64,000 nucleotides of DNA from Anaerotruncus rubiinfantis (GTDB taxonomy: Bacteria > Bacillota > Clostridia > Oscillospirales > Ruminococcaceae). Position 1 is the first letter of the stretch. Every line of letters starts with the position of its first letter. Positions 43,738-53,800 of the stretch are shown piece after piece. Where the stretch lies: the NCBI RefSeq assembly GCF_900078395.1, contig NZ_FKLA01000009.1:2178084-2242083 (forward strand), read 5' to 3'. The notes beneath the pieces are model-generated. The model made no database searches, was not told the DNA's origin, and worked only from the letters and a program-made list of their open reading frames with translations. Position numbers and translations under genes: made by a program.

Positions 43738-45174
43738 ATGGAGCATCAAAAATTAACCGAAGAACAGATGAACGCACAAATTGCCGAAATGGTGGCAAAG
43801 GGAAAAGCGGCAATGGATGCGATCGAAAAGTTGACGCAGGAGGATGTGCGCCGGATCGCAAAAGCGGTAGCGCGTCTTTCATACGATAGAGCTGACGTCT
43901 GGTCGAACGCATTGTTCGCAGAAAACGGTGGAAGCGGACGTTTGGAAAGCAAAATTGCGCAGCTTGTTTCCCGTCCCCTGGGTCTGGCAGCCCAGGTTGA
44001 CGGTGTGAAAACAGTGGGGGTCATCGAAGAAGACCCCGATGGATATCTGGTCAAAATTGCAAAACCCTTGGGAGTCATCGCTTCGCTGGTCCCCATGACA
44101 GTGCCCACAGGCCTGGTCGCCTGCCAAACAATTTTTGGTTTAATGGCCAAAAACGCAATGATCTTTTCCCCGCATCCCAGGACGAAAAAAGTCACCAACT
44201 TTGTGGTAAATGATCTTCGAGAACTGCTGGACCGCATGGGATATCCGAAAGATTTGCTGCAGTGTGTCGAAAATCCTTCCCTGCGCATGACAGATATCCT
44301 GATGAAAAAGGCTGATTTTGTCATTGCGACCGGTGGGGCCGCGATGGTAAAAGCGGCGTACTCTTCTGGCACTCCCGCCTTTGGCGTGGGCGCTGGAAAC
44401 TCGATTTCTTACGTGGATGACTCTGCCGATTTGGAAAATACGGCGCGTGGTATTCGCGATGCGGAGATGAACGACTGGGGATCTGGCTGCTCTACCGAAA
44501 ACTCGGTGGTGATTCATGCGGCTGTTTATGACAAAATGATTGACGCGTTGAAAAAGGAGGGCGGTTATCTCTGCAATGCGGAAGAAAAGGAAAAACTCAT
44601 CAACGTCCTTTGGAAAAACGGCAAGCTGAATGTAGACTGTATTATTCATACGCCACAGCATATTGCGAAGGCAGCGGGATTTCAAGTTCCCGATACCTGT
44701 ACCTTCCTCATGGCAGAGGAAACGCATTGGGGTGAAGCGTATCCCATGACAGAAGAAAAGCTTTCTCCTGTGATTGCCATATGGAAAGTAAAAGATCTGG
44801 ATTCTGGAATTGAACTCGTCAACAATATTCATTCAATCTCCGGAGCAGGACACTCCTGTTCGATCCACAGCGCCGATGAAGAACATATCCTCCGCTTTGC
44901 GAGCAAGACGCACACTTCCCGCGTTGCCGTCAATGCCTGTACAGGTTTAAACAATGCGGGCGCCTATAATAATAAAATGCCCTGGACCTTCTCCCTTGGC
45001 TGCGGCAGCTGGGGCGGCAATGCCTATTCCGAGAATAATACCTTTAAGCATTATTATAATACCACCTGGGTCTATCGTTTGATGCCGCAAAACATCGCGC
45101 CGGACCGCTCCGAAGTGTTTGCAGGATTAGATGATAAGCTGTTCTCGGATTATTCCGCATTTTCGCTGGAGTGA
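43738..45174 (+). CDS. CoA-acylating aldehyde dehydrogenase (EutE/SauS-like)
   Basis: A 478-residue aldehyde dehydrogenase of the CoA-acylating branch. The nucleophile is Cys251 in DWGSGCSTENSVVI; DFVIATGGAAMVKAAYSSGTPAFGVGAGN is the conserved cofactor region. GSGCS in place of the I-C-A-S of AdhE/EutE makes me think of sulfoacetaldehyde-type (SauS) enzymes, but that is only a resemblance. It should oxidise an aldehyde to an acyl-CoA, which could feed the CitE-like lyase encoded by the first gene of the cluster. AGAAAGAAGG precedes the start. It is the last gene of the operon. Confidence 0.88.
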   Translation: MEHQKLTEEQMNAQIAEMVAKGKAAMDAIEKLTQEDVRRIAKAVARLSYDRADVWSNALFAENGGSGRLESKIAQLVSRPLGLAAQVDGVKTVGVIEEDPDGYLVKIAKPLGVIASLVPMTVPTGLVACQTIFGLMAKNAMIFSPHPRTKKVTNFVVNDLRELLDRMGYPKDLLQCVENPSLRMTDILMKKADFVIATGGAAMVKAAYSSGTPAFGVGAGNSISYVDDSADLENTARGIRDAEMNDWGSGCSTENSVVIHAAVYDKMIDALKKEGGYLCNAEEKEKLINVLWKNGKLNVDCIIHTPQHIAKAAGFQVPDTCTFLMAEETHWGEAYPMTEEKLSPVIAIWKVKDLDSGIELVNNIHSISGAGHSCSIHSADEEHILRFASKTHTSRVAVNACTGLNNAGAYNNKMPWTFSLGCGSWGGNAYSENNTFKHYYNTTWVYRLMPQNIAPDRSEVFAGLDDKLFSDYSAFSLE

Positions 45175-45208
45175 CTTAGGTGGATCGGGTTTTACGGAAA
45201 TTGTGAAA

Positions 45209-45595
45209 TTAATGGTGTAATTCGGCCATTCCTTGCAGGATCTGCTCCGCAAGCGCCTTTGCCAATTCGCAGACGCAGGCAATCTGTTCCCGCGTTATCC
45301 CATCGATATGCACGCCGCAAACAACCGCTGCGGGCCGGCCGCGCGCCGACGCCAGCCGGTCCGCTACCAGGTTCGCGACCGCATCGTCCTTATGACCAGT
45401 CAGATTAAGGGTGGAAATCGTGGCGCTTTTTCCGCCACCCCCGCAAAGGCTTTCACGGGGGACCCCCACCGCCGCGCAGCCAATATGCGGCCGGTCGCCG
45501 CCCCAAACCGCAACACACAGATCTTCTCCCATTGGGATCACACGCGCAGAAAGCACAATGCCCTGCTTTTCTACCTGAAAAAATTGTTCACACAT
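45209..45595 (-). CDS. small LpdD/PAC4-like protein
   Basis: A 128-residue protein with ARVIPMGEDLCVAVWGGDRPHIGCAAVGVPR, a glycine-rich GGGGKSATISTLNLTGHKDDAVANLVADRLAS and AAVVCGVHIDGITREQI. The pattern W-G-G-x-R-P-H-I-G, GHKDD and G-x-H-x-D resembles the small proteins related to gallate decarboxylase subunit LpdD (prenyl-flavin chaperone-like, proteasome-assembly-chaperone-4 fold). No UbiD-type decarboxylase is nearby. It is convergent with the aldehyde dehydrogenase gene. The ribosome binding site is weak, so the start is uncertain. Confidence 0.65.
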   Translation of the reverse strand: MCEQFFQVEKQGIVLSARVIPMGEDLCVAVWGGDRPHIGCAAVGVPRESLCGGGGKSATISTLNLTGHKDDAVANLVADRLASARGRPAAVVCGVHIDGITREQIACVCELAKALAEQILQGMAELHH

Positions 45596-45669
45596 CCGTG
45601 TTTCACCGCCAATCTCCCGCTATTTCAATATCAAACTGTTCCCTATCCCCGCTTCCCATAGTATAACAT

Positions 45670-45705
45670 AAAACCGCCCTTCCAGGAACCTGGAAGGGCG
45701 GTTTT
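45670..45705. terminator. bidirectional terminator
   Basis: AAAACCGCCCTTCCAGG, short loop, then TGGAAGGGCGGTTTT. It ends the secreted-protein gene (minus strand). Confidence 0.85.
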
Positions 45706-45721
45706 GCAGCTATGATTTGAA

Positions 45722-46837
45722 TTATCCGATATCGGGATTCTTATCGTCGATGATCACGTCGATCTCTCCGTCCTCGTCGTCGTATTTGCTGCTGGACGGT
45801 TTGAAGGTAAACTTATAGGTTCTGTTTCTTTCAATCTTGTCGCTCGAACCGTAGCTCCATTTAATACTACCCTTGACCTCGTCACCATTGTCATCCTCGG
45901 CATAGACATTATCCTTCAGCCAATCTTTGAGTTCCTTCATTTTGGTTCCTGAAGCAACCTTGACCGAATGTCCGCCGTCATAAACCAGGTCGATCTCACC
46001 GAAAGCGCCATCGACATAAATCTTCACGCTGCCTTTGACCGGATCGTAATCCCTGTCATCCGGGATAAAGGTGAAGCTGAAGGTGCCGTCCTTGGTGACC
46101 TCGCGGCTGCCGGAGGAGACCCATTCGCAGGTCCCGCTGATCTCGTCGTCGGTCTTGCTGTCATACGCATAAACATTGTCGTTGAGATCTTCAAGCAGAT
46201 CGCGCAGCTTGTCGCCATCATCCGCTTCGATCGGGTCCGCCTTCACCTTGATGGCGCCCGTGCTGGGCTTCGTGGTGACGGCCGGTTTCGCCGTTCCGGA
46301 CTGCGCGCCTTTTTCCGTTGTCAGCTTGGCGGTTTTTACAAGCGATTTGCTGGTGACCTTTGCGCTGCTGGCCAAGGTGATCTTGGCGGCGTCGGTCACG
46401 GTCAGCGTACCAACTTTTCCCTGGATACGCACCGTATTCGGGGAGGCAACCTTAAAGGTGCCAATCTCCGAATTGGAGGCGGTAGTGATGGTGATCTTGT
46501 CATTGAGGGCCTTGTTGACGGTCAGTGCGTCCATCTTTCCTCCAATGACCAGGGAGGTCTGCTTGCCAAGGCTGACCGCACGGTACTTGTTGTTAGCGTC
46601 ATAATAGCAAACGAGGAAATCTTTGTCCTTGTCGGTGGTCAGTGTCAATTTGGTGTCGCGCGCGGTGAAGGTGCCTACCGTCTGGCCGTTCTGGGTAAAG
46701 AGCAGGTTTTTATTCTGCACGGTCAGCCCATATACCGGGCTGGCAGCGGTTGTTGCAGCGCTGGCAACCACGCACAGTCCCAGCACCAGTACCAGGGACA
46801 GGCACAGCGAAAGCGCTCTCTTGCCGAAAGTTTTCAT
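45722..46837 (-). CDS. secreted protein with two C-terminal repeat domains
   Basis: A 371-residue exported protein. An N-terminal signal peptide (KRALSLCLSLVLVLGLCVVASAA) is followed by a Thr/Lys-rich beta region (about 30-200), a linker, and two related acidic domains of about 75 residues. Each has a pattern (D/K)-L-x-D-N-V-Y-A-(Y/E)-D, a W-x-(S/Y)-(S/G) stretch, T-(F/Y)-x-F-x-F and a basic/acidic end before I-x-V. It has no catalytic motif and no LPxTG or SLH anchor. Probably an extracellular structural or binding protein. Start at 46837 is chosen for the GAAGGGTG site. Confidence 0.8.
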   Translation of the reverse strand: MKTFGKRALSLCLSLVLVLGLCVVASAATTAASPVYGLTVQNKNLLFTQNGQTVGTFTARDTKLTLTTDKDKDFLVCYYDANNKYRAVSLGKQTSLVIGGKMDALTVNKALNDKITITTASNSEIGTFKVASPNTVRIQGKVGTLTVTDAAKITLASSAKVTSKSLVKTAKLTTEKGAQSGTAKPAVTTKPSTGAIKVKADPIEADDGDKLRDLLEDLNDNVYAYDSKTDDEISGTCEWVSSGSREVTKDGTFSFTFIPDDRDYDPVKGSVKIYVDGAFGEIDLVYDGGHSVKVASGTKMKELKDWLKDNVYAEDDNGDEVKGSIKWSYGSSDKIERNRTYKFTFKPSSSKYDDEDGEIDVIIDDKNPDIG

Positions 46838-46894
46838 TGTTATCACCCTTCTTTTTCAAAATTCCAAGCATTATCTCAGCTTCTCTGTATAACC

Positions 46895-46923
46895 ATCATA
46901 CACCAGTTGTGCACATAAATCAA
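46895..46923 (-). promoter_or_regulatory. promoter of the secreted-protein gene
   Basis: Minus strand -35 TTGATT (46923-46918), 17-base spacer, -10 TATGAT (46900-46895). Confidence 0.75.
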
Positions 46924-47123
46924 ACAGATAAGGCAGTATTTTGCAGAATAATTGTAAAGATTTTGTGAAACTTTTGCAGGGTATATTCTGCCGAAAAACA
47001 GGCCCAATTTTTGGGCAATTTTTATTTTTGCCCAAAATTTGTACAGATCAAAAAACTGTCCATACCAAATTGGAACCCCGGCCGCTATACTGGGCTACAG
47101 AAGGAAGTTTAGGAGGGGTTCAT

Positions 47124-48035
47124 ATGGAATTCCGTCACCAGATGATGCGGCTGGCGGTCGGTTCCGCGATTGACCGGGCAATTCCGAACATGAAAAAGGA
47201 CACCTACCGCGGGATCCGAAACCTTGTGGACTTGGGAGCCGCCCTTGCGGCCAGCACCCGGCAGAAGGAGTTCTGCGAGATGGTGCGCAAAAATGTACGC
47301 AACCCCAAAAGTCCCTATAATGCGATGCTGCTGCGGGTGATCCGCGAAGTGGACGAAAAGATTGTCCGCCTGCTTGGCGTGAACCTCGGCTACACCTGCT
47401 TCACCTACGGCTCCGCGCAACTCACCCAGTCCTCCCGCAAATATCATGCGGCCCTGCCGTGGCTCATCAGTTTCGAAGGGCCATGCGGCAGCGCTTCGCT
47501 CGCGCCGGTGCTGCAAAACTGCCGGAATCTTGGGATCTATATCTACCGTTTCTGCCCGGACAGTGCGCAGGCGATCAGCGGCCTGTGTGCGCTCGCGGCG
47601 CAGTTTCCCGAATCCACTTTTCTGCTGGAAGCTGACGGCGCGCTTATCACCGAAGCCGTGGCGGAACAGTTCTCCCAGGCACCGAACGTCATCGCCGTCC
47701 TGCTTTCCGGCGGCGGTCTGCTCGCGGCATCCGACCGGCTGCACGACAAAAAACTGCTGTTCGGCTACGCGGAGAACGAACTTCCCGCTTTTATGCGGGA
47801 AGCCGCACGCGCCGAAGCGATCGCGCACGGCAGCTTGTTTGCCGCCTACACCGGAGATACTCCACCCCCTGTGCCGGAGCGTTTTTTCCAAAAAGAAAAA
47901 AGCCCGCTGTTGCTCATCGACTGGCAGCGGGACATAAAAGCGCTCGGTATGCTGATGAACGGCGGATGCGGATATTTACAGCTCACGCCGCGCCAGGGGC
48001 TTTCCACCGAGGGGATGGTGCGGCTCTGCCAGTGA
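47124..48035 (+). CDS. conserved-looking protein of unknown function (303 aa)
   Basis: The ATG at 47124 has an ideal AGGAGGGG site; an upstream in-frame extension is not coding-like. The N-terminal third is basic and helical (AIPNMKKDTYRGIRNLVDLG), the remainder alternates beta and helix (LLGVNLGYTCFTYG, ALPWLISFEGPCGSASLAPVL, NVIAVLLSGGGLL, PLLLIDWQRDIKALGMLMNGGCGYLQLTP), suggesting a barrel-like fold. Cysteines do not form the radical-SAM CxxxCxxC pattern. I do not recognise the family. It is divergent from the secreted-protein gene and convergent with the TetR gene. Confidence 0.7.
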   Translation: MEFRHQMMRLAVGSAIDRAIPNMKKDTYRGIRNLVDLGAALAASTRQKEFCEMVRKNVRNPKSPYNAMLLRVIREVDEKIVRLLGVNLGYTCFTYGSAQLTQSSRKYHAALPWLISFEGPCGSASLAPVLQNCRNLGIYIYRFCPDSAQAISGLCALAAQFPESTFLLEADGALITEAVAEQFSQAPNVIAVLLSGGGLLAASDRLHDKKLLFGYAENELPAFMREAARAEAIAHGSLFAAYTGDTPPPVPERFFQKEKSPLLLIDWQRDIKALGMLMNGGCGYLQLTPRQGLSTEGMVRLCQ

Positions 48036-48038
48036 AGT

Positions 48039-48617
48039 TCAGATCAGCGGGCCGCTTTCCCCGCGGCGCTCCTGCAGCTCGCGCACCATACTGCCGTCGA
48101 TGATCTCCTTGACCCGGTTTACATAGGGAATCGGGTCCTCCTGCATGCCGCGGTGGGCCCACTCTTCGATGATGCCGACAAACGCATAGGTATAAAACCG
48201 TGCGACAAAGCGCACGTCCTGCTCATCCACCTGCTGCCCCTCGGTCAATTCGTGGATGCAGGTGATCAGGAGATTGTCATAAAAATCGATCAGATATTCC
48301 GAAAAGGAATTCTGGCCCATCACGCTCAGCGCGTTGATGTAAAATTTCCGGTTGCGCTGCATATACAGGCAGAGGTTGCAAAGCCCCTCCTCCCAATGGG
48401 CGCGGTCAGAAAACGAGCTCATCTGTTCAAAGGTTTCCGTATAATAAATCCAGTTGACCAGATCATATTTATCCTTGAAGTGATAATAAAAGGTGTTGCG
48501 GTTGACCCCGCAGTGGGCGGTAATATCCCCCACCGAAATCTTTGAAAGCGGCGTGCTCTGCATCAGGTCTTTGATCGATTCGGCCAGCACCCGCTTGGTC
48601 AGCGGGATATCCGTCAT
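48039..48617 (-). CDS. TetR/AcrR-family regulator
   Basis: A 192-residue repressor. The helix-turn-helix (TPLSKISVGDITAHCGVNRNTFYYHFKDKYDLVNWIYY) is typical; the C-terminal domain (FYTYAFVGIIEEWAHRGMQEDP) resembles the TetR_C group found with dihydroxyacetone-kinase and efflux regulators. It is divergent from the RND-type transporter gene with 115 bases between them, the likely operator region. AGGAGGG precedes the start. Confidence 0.88.
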   Translation of the reverse strand: MTDIPLTKRVLAESIKDLMQSTPLSKISVGDITAHCGVNRNTFYYHFKDKYDLVNWIYYTETFEQMSSFSDRAHWEEGLCNLCLYMQRNRKFYINALSVMGQNSFSEYLIDFYDNLLITCIHELTEGQQVDEQDVRFVARFYTYAFVGIIEEWAHRGMQEDPIPYVNRVKEIIDGSMVRELQERRGESGPLI

Positions 48618-48732
48618 CCAAGCATCCCTCCTTTTCCGTTTAAAATCCTACTCCAATCATAGCGTATCCGGCGCTGATTTTCAATGACATTTTTATGAAA
48701 GCCGAAACAAACACATCGAGGGGGAATACCTG

Positions 48733-50838
48733 TTGCTGAAAAAACTCGCGCGGATGCTGACGCGCAGCCCGGCCACCATTGTGACGCTGGCTGTGCTGAT
48801 GCTGATCCCCAGTCTTTACGGGATCATCAATACCCGCGTCAATTATGATATCCTGTCCTATCTGCCCGATTATCTCGACTCCTCGAAAGGACAGGTCATC
48901 CTGGAGGACACCTTCCACAACGCTGCCACCGCGATGCTCGTCATCGAAGGGATGCCCGAAAAGGACGTGGAAAAACTGCGGGACGACATCGCTGAAATTC
49001 CAAACGTCAAAGACGCCTTGTGGATCAGCCAGCTGCTTGACATCAGCATCCCGAAAGAAATTCTGCCGGATGACATCAAAAATATCTTCTACTCAAAAAA
49101 CGTGGAGGATTCCACCATGATCATGGTGCAGTTTGAACACCCCGGCGCCTCTACCGAAACGCTCGCCGCCATTGACGAGGTGCGCGCACTTTGCGATGAA
49201 CGATGCTTTCTCGCGGGCGTTTCGATCTTCCTCAAGGATACAAAGGATCTCGTTGAACAGGAGATGCCGCTCTACACTGTGCTTGCGGTCATCTTTTCCA
49301 TCATCGCAATGAGCTTCACGATGGAATCGGTAGTGCTGCCGTTTGTCTTTATCCTCGGCATCGGCTTTGCGGTCGCCTACAACTTTGGGACCAATATGTT
49401 CCTGGGGCAGGTATCCTACATCACCAAGGCCATCGCCGCCATTTTGCAGCTCGGTGTCTCAATGGACTATTCGATCTTCCTGGTCGACCGGTATGATGAG
49501 GAAAAGCCCAAATTTGCCGACAAGCGCGATGCGATGGCCAGCGCGATTGAAAGCGCCTTCGTTTCGCTCTCCGGTTCTTCAATGACCACCATCGCCGGCT
49601 TCCTCGCGCTGTGCGCGATGCGGCTGGGGCTCGGTCCGGATCTCGGCATCGTCATGGCCAAGGGCATCGTCATCGGTATCCTTGTGGTGCTGGTCGTGCT
49701 GCCGTCGCTGGTGCTTCAGTTTGACGGGCTGATCCACCGCTGGAAGCACCGCTCCCTCATCCCGAATTTTACCCGTCTCAACGATTGGATCATCGACCAC
49801 AAAAAGACCTTCACCACCATTTTTCTCGTGCTCTTCATCCCGGCCTTCATCATGCAGAGCAAAACCGAAATCTATTTCAACATCGACCGTTCGCTCCCGG
49901 CGGATCTGCCGTCCACCGTGGCCACCGACAAGATGCGCGACGAGTTTGACATGGCAACCACCCATTTCATCATCGTGGATGACAATCTTCCCGCCTATCA
50001 GCTCTCAAACATGGAGAAGGAGATCGAAAAAGTGGACGGCGTCGAGACGCTGCTCGGCTACAACAAATTCGTTGGCCCGGGCATTCCGGACAGCTTCATC
50101 CCGGATGACATCAAGGATATCTGCAAAAAGGACGGCAAGCAGATGCTGATGGTCAACTCGAAGTACAAGGCCGCGCGCGACGAAGAAAACGCCCAGATCG
50201 ATACGATCACAGAAATTGTCAAGCGTTACGACCCCAACGGCCTCATCACCGGCGAAGGCGCGATGACCAAGGATCTGAGCGAACTGACCACAGTCGACAT
50301 TCAGGTGACCAACCTCTTATCGATCGCCGCGATCCTGCTGATCGTCGGTATCTGTTTTAAGTCGCTCACCATCCCGGTCGTGCTGGTCGCCGCCATCGAA
50401 CTGGCGATCTTCATCAACCAGGGCATCCCGGCGCTCACCGGGACGGTTATCCCGTTCATCTCCCCGATCGTCATCGGCTGCATCCAACTGGGCGCAACGG
50501 TCGACTACGCCATCCTGATGACCACGCGCTTTCGCGAGGAACTGCAAAATGGACATGAACGGGTCGAAGCGATCAAGATTGCGTCGAACGCCTCGGACAA
50601 ATCGATCATCACCTCGGCGCTCGTATTCTTCTGCGCGAACGTGGGCGTTTCGATGATCTCAAAAATCGAGATTATCAAAAGCATCTGCACCATGCTGGCG
50701 CGCGGCGCGATCATCAGCGCGCTGGTGGCAATCTTTATCCTGCCCTCGGTCCTGCTTGCCTGCGAAAAGCTCTTCAGCAAGACCTCGCGCAACTGGAAAA
50801 AGCCAGCCCCCAAGGAATCTGCAAATCAGAAAGGTTAA
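48733..50838 (+). CDS. MmpL/RND-superfamily membrane transporter (TTG start)
   Basis: A 701-residue transporter with two halves, each with one helix, an extracellular domain and five clustered helices. LYTVLAVIFSIIAMSFTMESVVLPFVFILGIGFAVAYN, LQLGVSMDYSIFLVDRYDEEK and IQLGATVDYAILMTTRFREE are the paired RND motifs (G-V-S-x-D-Y and G-A-T-x-D-Y) with the proton-relay aspartates. GAGGGGG stands 8 bases before the TTG at 48733. It is followed 24 bases later by a large exported protein. Substrate (lipid, peptide or drug) is unknown. Confidence 0.9.
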   Translation: MLKKLARMLTRSPATIVTLAVLMLIPSLYGIINTRVNYDILSYLPDYLDSSKGQVILEDTFHNAATAMLVIEGMPEKDVEKLRDDIAEIPNVKDALWISQLLDISIPKEILPDDIKNIFYSKNVEDSTMIMVQFEHPGASTETLAAIDEVRALCDERCFLAGVSIFLKDTKDLVEQEMPLYTVLAVIFSIIAMSFTMESVVLPFVFILGIGFAVAYNFGTNMFLGQVSYITKAIAAILQLGVSMDYSIFLVDRYDEEKPKFADKRDAMASAIESAFVSLSGSSMTTIAGFLALCAMRLGLGPDLGIVMAKGIVIGILVVLVVLPSLVLQFDGLIHRWKHRSLIPNFTRLNDWIIDHKKTFTTIFLVLFIPAFIMQSKTEIYFNIDRSLPADLPSTVATDKMRDEFDMATTHFIIVDDNLPAYQLSNMEKEIEKVDGVETLLGYNKFVGPGIPDSFIPDDIKDICKKDGKQMLMVNSKYKAARDEENAQIDTITEIVKRYDPNGLITGEGAMTKDLSELTTVDIQVTNLLSIAAILLIVGICFKSLTIPVVLVAAIELAIFINQGIPALTGTVIPFISPIVIGCIQLGATVDYAILMTTRFREELQNGHERVEAIKIASNASDKSIITSALVFFCANVGVSMISKIEIIKSICTMLARGAIISALVAIFILPSVLLACEKLFSKTSRNWKKPAPKESANQKG

Positions 50839-50862
50839 CATACATTCACTGGAGGAATATCT

Positions 50863-53800
50863 ATGAAACTCGATAAACGCATCCTGCGCGCCAGCGGCGG
50901 CACGCTCGCGGTCGTCCTCGCGGCCTCGATTGCCGTCACCGCCTCCGATTTGGGAGCTGTCTCTCCGGCGGTTCCGGCAGCGCCCGAAACCGTCCCGGCA
51001 GCTGAATTTGCCGGCAGCGCGCCAAATGCCGGCGAGGATTTTTCCGCATCCGCCGCTCCGGCCTATAAGGGCAAAAAAACCGAAACGGTTTTTGTCAATC
51101 TCAAAGCGGATGGTACGCCGTACGATACGATCGTCTCCGACTGGCTGCACAGCGACGAGACGGGCGCACAGCTTACCGACCGCACCAACCTCAAAAATGT
51201 CCGAAACATCAAAGGCGACGAAACGCCTACACAGGACGGCGAAAACCTTGTCTGGAAGCTGGGCGGCAACGACCTTTATTACCAGGGGACCACCGACAAA
51301 AAGCTGCCGCTCAAGGTTGACATCGCCTACAAGCTCGACGGGAAAAAAATGTCCCCGGAAAAGATCGCCGGGAAATCCGGCAAGCTCGAAATGACCATCC
51401 GGTTTGAAAACACCACCAGCCACAAGGTCACTGTCGCGGGTAAGTCTTCCACCATGTCCACACCGCTCATGGTGATCGCGGGTATGAGCCTCTCGAACGA
51501 TCATTTCGACAACATCGAGCTGAGCGACGGCAATCTCGTGAGCGACGGCAACAGCCAGGCGGTCGCGTTCGTCTCGATGCCTGGCCTTGCCAAAAGCCTC
51601 AACATCGGCGGCTACAGCCTTTCCGAAATCAATGACCTCGATTTTCCCGAGGAATTCACCCTTACCGCCGACGTGACCGAATTTGAGATGGGGCCCATCG
51701 GCATCGCGGCAACCACCGAGCTGCCCGACCTGGACGACCTCAAAAAAAGCCAGGAACTTGACGATATGGAGCAGGACCTATACGACTTGCAGGATATGCA
51801 AAACGACCTCGAACGGGTCGATCCGGTACGGGACCTGCGCTCGCTCATCACCAATCCGGAGCGCACAGTCGGCGCGCAGGTCCTCGTGGACGATATTTTC
51901 GCGTTCTATGACCTCAACAAGGATATCCTCGATATCCTTCCGAAATATGTCACCGAAGAAAACATCAAAATTTACGACCGCATCAATCACGACCTGCGGG
52001 AAAACAGTCTCGACACCCTGCTCGACGACGAGACGGTCGATGAGATCATAGACCTGGCCGACGACCTCTCCACCGCCCGCCTACAGGAACTTCTTGACGA
52101 TTACGACACCCTCAAAAAGCTCGACCGGCGCAAGGTCGACCGGCTGATTACCGAAGGCGTGGCGCTCTTAAACGCCATGGACGGCGAGGGTGCGCAAAAA
52201 GGCGCGGCTTCCCTGCAAAAGCTTTTAAACTGCAGCGATCCGCTCATGGCTCTGCTGCCGGATATCGAAAAACTCAATGACGAAGCATTCCAGAAACTGA
52301 TCGTTTCGGTGCTCAAAGGCCAGCTGCCCGGCACCGGGAAGATCACCAATCAGGAGCTGCTTTACGCGCTTTCCACCATTCTTCCGGACAGCGATAAAGT
52401 GCTGCTTGGGATGGATATGGCCTACGGCTACATAGCGCCCACCACACTGGAACTGCTTGAAGAGGAGGAGCGTCCGGTAAAAAATCCCGTTTCTCCCGGC
52501 GGCGGGAAGCATTCAGAGGAACAGCCGGACAAAACGCCTTCCGACGAGTCTGACAAGGAAAGCGAATCCACAGAACCTGTCGATTCTGAAAACGGTTCTT
52601 CGGAAAACGGCGGCGAATCCGACGGTTCCGCCGATCCGGAAGTTTCGGGAGCCGAGGAAGGCGGCTCGGACGCTCAGGAAAACAGCTCTGGCGATCCAGG
52701 TTCGGATGTAACCTCCGGTGATTCCGCCAGTGATTCAGCCGACAGCAGCGAGCCCGCCGTCATCACTGTATCTACCCAAAACGGCGTTGTCCGCTCGCGC
52801 GTACTGGCCGGGTACATCGAAAATACTGAATTCAGCGCCACCGAAGATGAAGGCCCTTCCGAAAGCGACCCCACCACGGAAGACATTTCCGATCCGGCAG
52901 GCGGTTCTGAGAAACCCATCCCCGGCGAATCCGACGGTGCCAGCCAGGCCGAGGAGCCCGTTTTGGACGACGAAAAAAACAGCACCCCAGACGAATCCGC
53001 AGCAGAAAAAAATGATGACCGCGAACCGGAGGCCGGTACGAAAAAATCTCTGCGCAGCGCGCGTGCGCTGGGCGCCGGACAGACCCCGCGCGAACGGATT
53101 ATTGAAGTGTTGGAAGGGTTGTCCCCCGAGGAATTCGACGCGCTGTGCAAGGTACTCGAACAGTCGAGCGATCCACAGATGCAGCTTTTGATGGGCCTGC
53201 GCACCGACCTCGGCGCGCTCAAAAAAGCCATGCAGACGGAAGGGCTCACCGAAGACGAGCTCCAAGCGGCAATGGCCTTTTCGCGGGAGATGCTCCCGCA
53301 GGTCAACGCCCTGCGGGAACTGACCAAAGATGCCTTTGCGCCGCTGCTGAAAAACGTTCCGGAAGCCGAACAGGAGGAGTACATCGTCGACCTCATCAAC
53401 ACCCTGCGCCGCCACATCGCAGAAAATGAGGACAATATGATCACCCTCACCCTGCTGCTTGAGAAGCTCGACGACGAGGACCTGCTCGATCTCGTGGAGG
53501 ACTATGACGATCTGCGCGAAGATTTGCGCGACGCGCGTCCGATCCTCAAAGCCCTGCGGCGCGATCTCAATCAAAAGGATATGAACAAATCTCTGCACGC
53601 CTCTCCGGAAACGACCGAAACATTGCTCAAAATGAAAAATGACCTGGAAGAATACCGCAATGTCAGCGAATCGCTGCGGTGGGCGATGCAGGATCAGAAC
53701 GTCGAAATTTCCCGCAAAATCATTGCAAATCTGGATAATCTCCAGGCCAAGGACGCGGTCGGCAACGCGATTGGCAAGATGGACGACGTCGACGAGCTGT

